From NCBI GenBank assembly GCA_030248225.1, contig JASANE010010005.1, positions 26,172 to 90,171 on the forward strand: DNA of 64,000 bases, in the 5' to 3' direction. Position 1 is the stretch's first letter, and the number at the start of each line of letters is the position of its first letter. This DNA comes from Trileptium ribeirensis (taxonomy: Eukaryota; Nematoda; Enoplea; Enoplida; Thoracostomopsidae). Under the pieces are notes generated by a model, which saw only the letters and a list, made by a program, of their open reading frames with translations, searched no databases and was not told the DNA's origin. Of the stretch, positions 62,446 through 64,000 are shown piece after piece. The translations under genes and the position numbers were made by a program.

Positions 62446-63816
62446 CATTGACCTACAGTATGATACAGTATAAAAATCAAATGATATAGCCAAACCACAA
62501 GGGTGATGATTTTGTGTTTTGTGAAATTTTTCTTTTATACCCGGAATTTTGCCACCAAGTCGGTAGTTAACACTGTGTTGTGCTCTACGGGTGGCTGAGT
62601 CTTGCACCGCGAATTTGTTATTTTATACTAACACAGCTAACATTAGTTACTCTATTCGAATGCTTGATAAATCCGACCCATCTTTGGCTGCCTCTGTTTA
62701 TGCTAATTTCATACAACTGCATCAAGCAAGTTCGAAACAGTTCTCAACATTCTAAGAATTTATGACTATCGTTCATACCGAAAAACGTACAAAGAACAGC
62801 CAATTGTGGCACCAACGGATCATTGGCTGTATTCGAGCCTGACTGTGGACAATGGTGTGACACGCTGCACACACGTTTTATGTTGAACGTCTCATAAATT
62901 CAGCAGTACAAATTTTTCAAAGCAGATTTGCCATTAATTCTGGATAACAAAAATGCATAAAGCAATAAAGTATTTGGTTCTGATCCGAAGCTTTAGCCTC
63001 ATCCTATGTCAGCCTAGCCACGCGCTTGGGGTGGCGGCGTATGATGGGGGAAAGAGGAGGACAGCCCGCTGAGCTTTCAGGCTGGATAAATATGGTTTGC
63101 GGGGGTCTGACCGACAGGGATTACCCCTTCAGCCCCATCGACACCTGTTAATTGAATCCATACATGCTGAGGCATCCACGGTCTCGGGGAAGGTTTCTGT
63201 CGTCTGCCGGGACCGCATTGGTGAGAGGGTTCAAGCTCTCGAGGGAAGTTTTCCATTGGGTGCTGAAAAAAACTTCACGATCTCTGTGCCACGTCGAGGA
63301 TCCATTTTTGGTGATTTTACCTCCATTTTGCCACTTTTCACCCTATTGTTAAATGTTTACATCGCCTTTGGCGCAAGAGCGGGTAGCAAGGTACCCTTAG
63401 GGGTTTAACGCCAGTCCTCGATGGGGTGTGCGAAGACTCAGGGGTAGCGCCTAAATCTCTGGCTCTCCATGTTTGAATTAAAGCATTCCATTACAATAAA
63501 GTCTTAAAAGCCTTTGATATTCACGGAAAAATATTAAATAAAAGTTAACGCTGTAGTGCAACTATATATGTACTCAAATGAACGTTAACCGGCGACTGGA
63601 CATTAACAATGGTCATAACTCTATCATAATTTTACGTTACGTCTCGGTTTATATGGCTGAGCAACACCGAACAATCGAAGCTATCCATTGCTGACGCGCA
63701 AATAGCTCTATGTATAATAATAATATAATGGGTTTATAACGCGCTTTTTTTCGCGAAAGCGTCTCAAATGCGCAAGGTAGTTTTTACATGTTTATGATAT
63801 CTTTCAATCAAACCTG
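62446..63816. other. Region without supported gene; includes GC-richer unit
   Basis: 63.0-63.49 kb is GC-richer than its surroundings and reads like a repeat end, closing with an AATTAAAGC and AATAAAG stretch near 63477-63500. The + frame 63097-63408 has no recognised domain. Possibly a non-LTR 3' or 5' UTR. Confidence 0.35.
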
Positions 63817-63999
63817 TCACGATTCCGTTGGAAATAAATAAGTCTTCAGTCTAGATTTGAAATGAGTCAATTCTAGGTCTGGACTTTGCAAAGCAAGCTG
63901 CAGTTTATTCCAGTCCGAAGGCCCAAAAAATTGGAAGATATTGTTTCTTGCCACATCAATTCGCAGTATCCTTTCGTTGGCAAGTCGTAGTCCGGATGA
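63817..63999 (-). pseudogene. LINE C-terminal coding end, running off the window
   Basis: The - strand frame entering from the right edge reads RILRIDVARNNIFQFFGPSD then WNKLQLALQSPDLELTHFKS and RLKTYLF, ending TGA at 63819-63817. The WN-L-P...FK..LK.YLF pattern is the usual last domain of CR1/Jockey-type ORF2. Open in the visible part. Confidence 0.8.
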
Positions 64000-64000
64000 A

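Noticed and set aside
63097..63408. 103-codon + ORF
   Set aside because: Lies in a repeat-like GC-richer block, with no domain and weak coding character.

Overview
The window looks like nuclear DNA of an invertebrate animal, with most bases belonging to transposable elements of several classes. A nematode is my best guess, from degenerate TTAGGC-type telomere-like repeats (26.69-26.86 kb), a transcription-elongation-regulator gene resembling TCERG1/tcer-1, and a Merlin/ISXO2-type transposase. None of these proves it. I see no prokaryotic genes, no CRISPR array and no rRNA.

1-11.2 kb: a large, apparently recent Ty3/Gypsy-type retroelement on the + strand. Its first ORF (more than 3,050 codons, open to the left edge) has an unusual order: an N-terminal domain I cannot assign, then an envelope-like class I fusion glycoprotein (signal sequence, basic cleavage site, fusion peptide, coiled coil, TM anchor), then protease, reverse transcriptase, RNase H, integrase and a long Pro/charged tail. 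A -1-frame open tail follows, then a separate 392-codon ORF that joins a NADAR (YbiA-like ADP-ribosyl glycosidase family) domain to a GDSL/SGNH-like domain. The env-before-pol order and the NADAR-SGNH accessory protein are the most novel things here.

11.2-21.1 kb: no convincing host gene. It holds probable 3' UTR/LTR sequence, a pair of inverted arms about 0.9 kb long (13.1-14.1 and 18.8-19.7 kb) that each carry three ~180-bp units, a CT-rich block, a hairpin and TG/TA microsatellites, and then a 23-bp minisatellite (20.40-20.95 kb). 21.1-23.5 kb: a second, defective Gypsy element on the - strand with an internal gag-to-RT deletion. 25.2-26.9 kb: a C-depleted satellite, a decayed Merlin transposase and the telomere-like array.

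29.6-56.0 kb (- strand): nine exons with consistent phase and canonical splice sites (one GTGTGT donor) form the 5' part of a TCERG1-like gene. It has an acidic/Gly N-terminus, RGG- and Pro-rich segments and a WW domain split over two exons. The 3' end was not found. Its introns hold nested mobile elements: an APE-type non-LTR element with C-terminal zinc fingers (34.6-39.9 kb), interrupted by a hAT-like MITE with an exact 8-bp duplication; a CR1-group LINE (45.1-49.8 kb), interrupted by a 2.45-kb long-TIR element (TAA duplication) and a 0.5-kb insertion; and a 274-bp MITE.

53-64 kb: further decayed LINE fragments in both orientations, a small TA-flanked MITE, a tRNA-like (SINE-like) sequence and a LINE 3' coding end running off the right edge.
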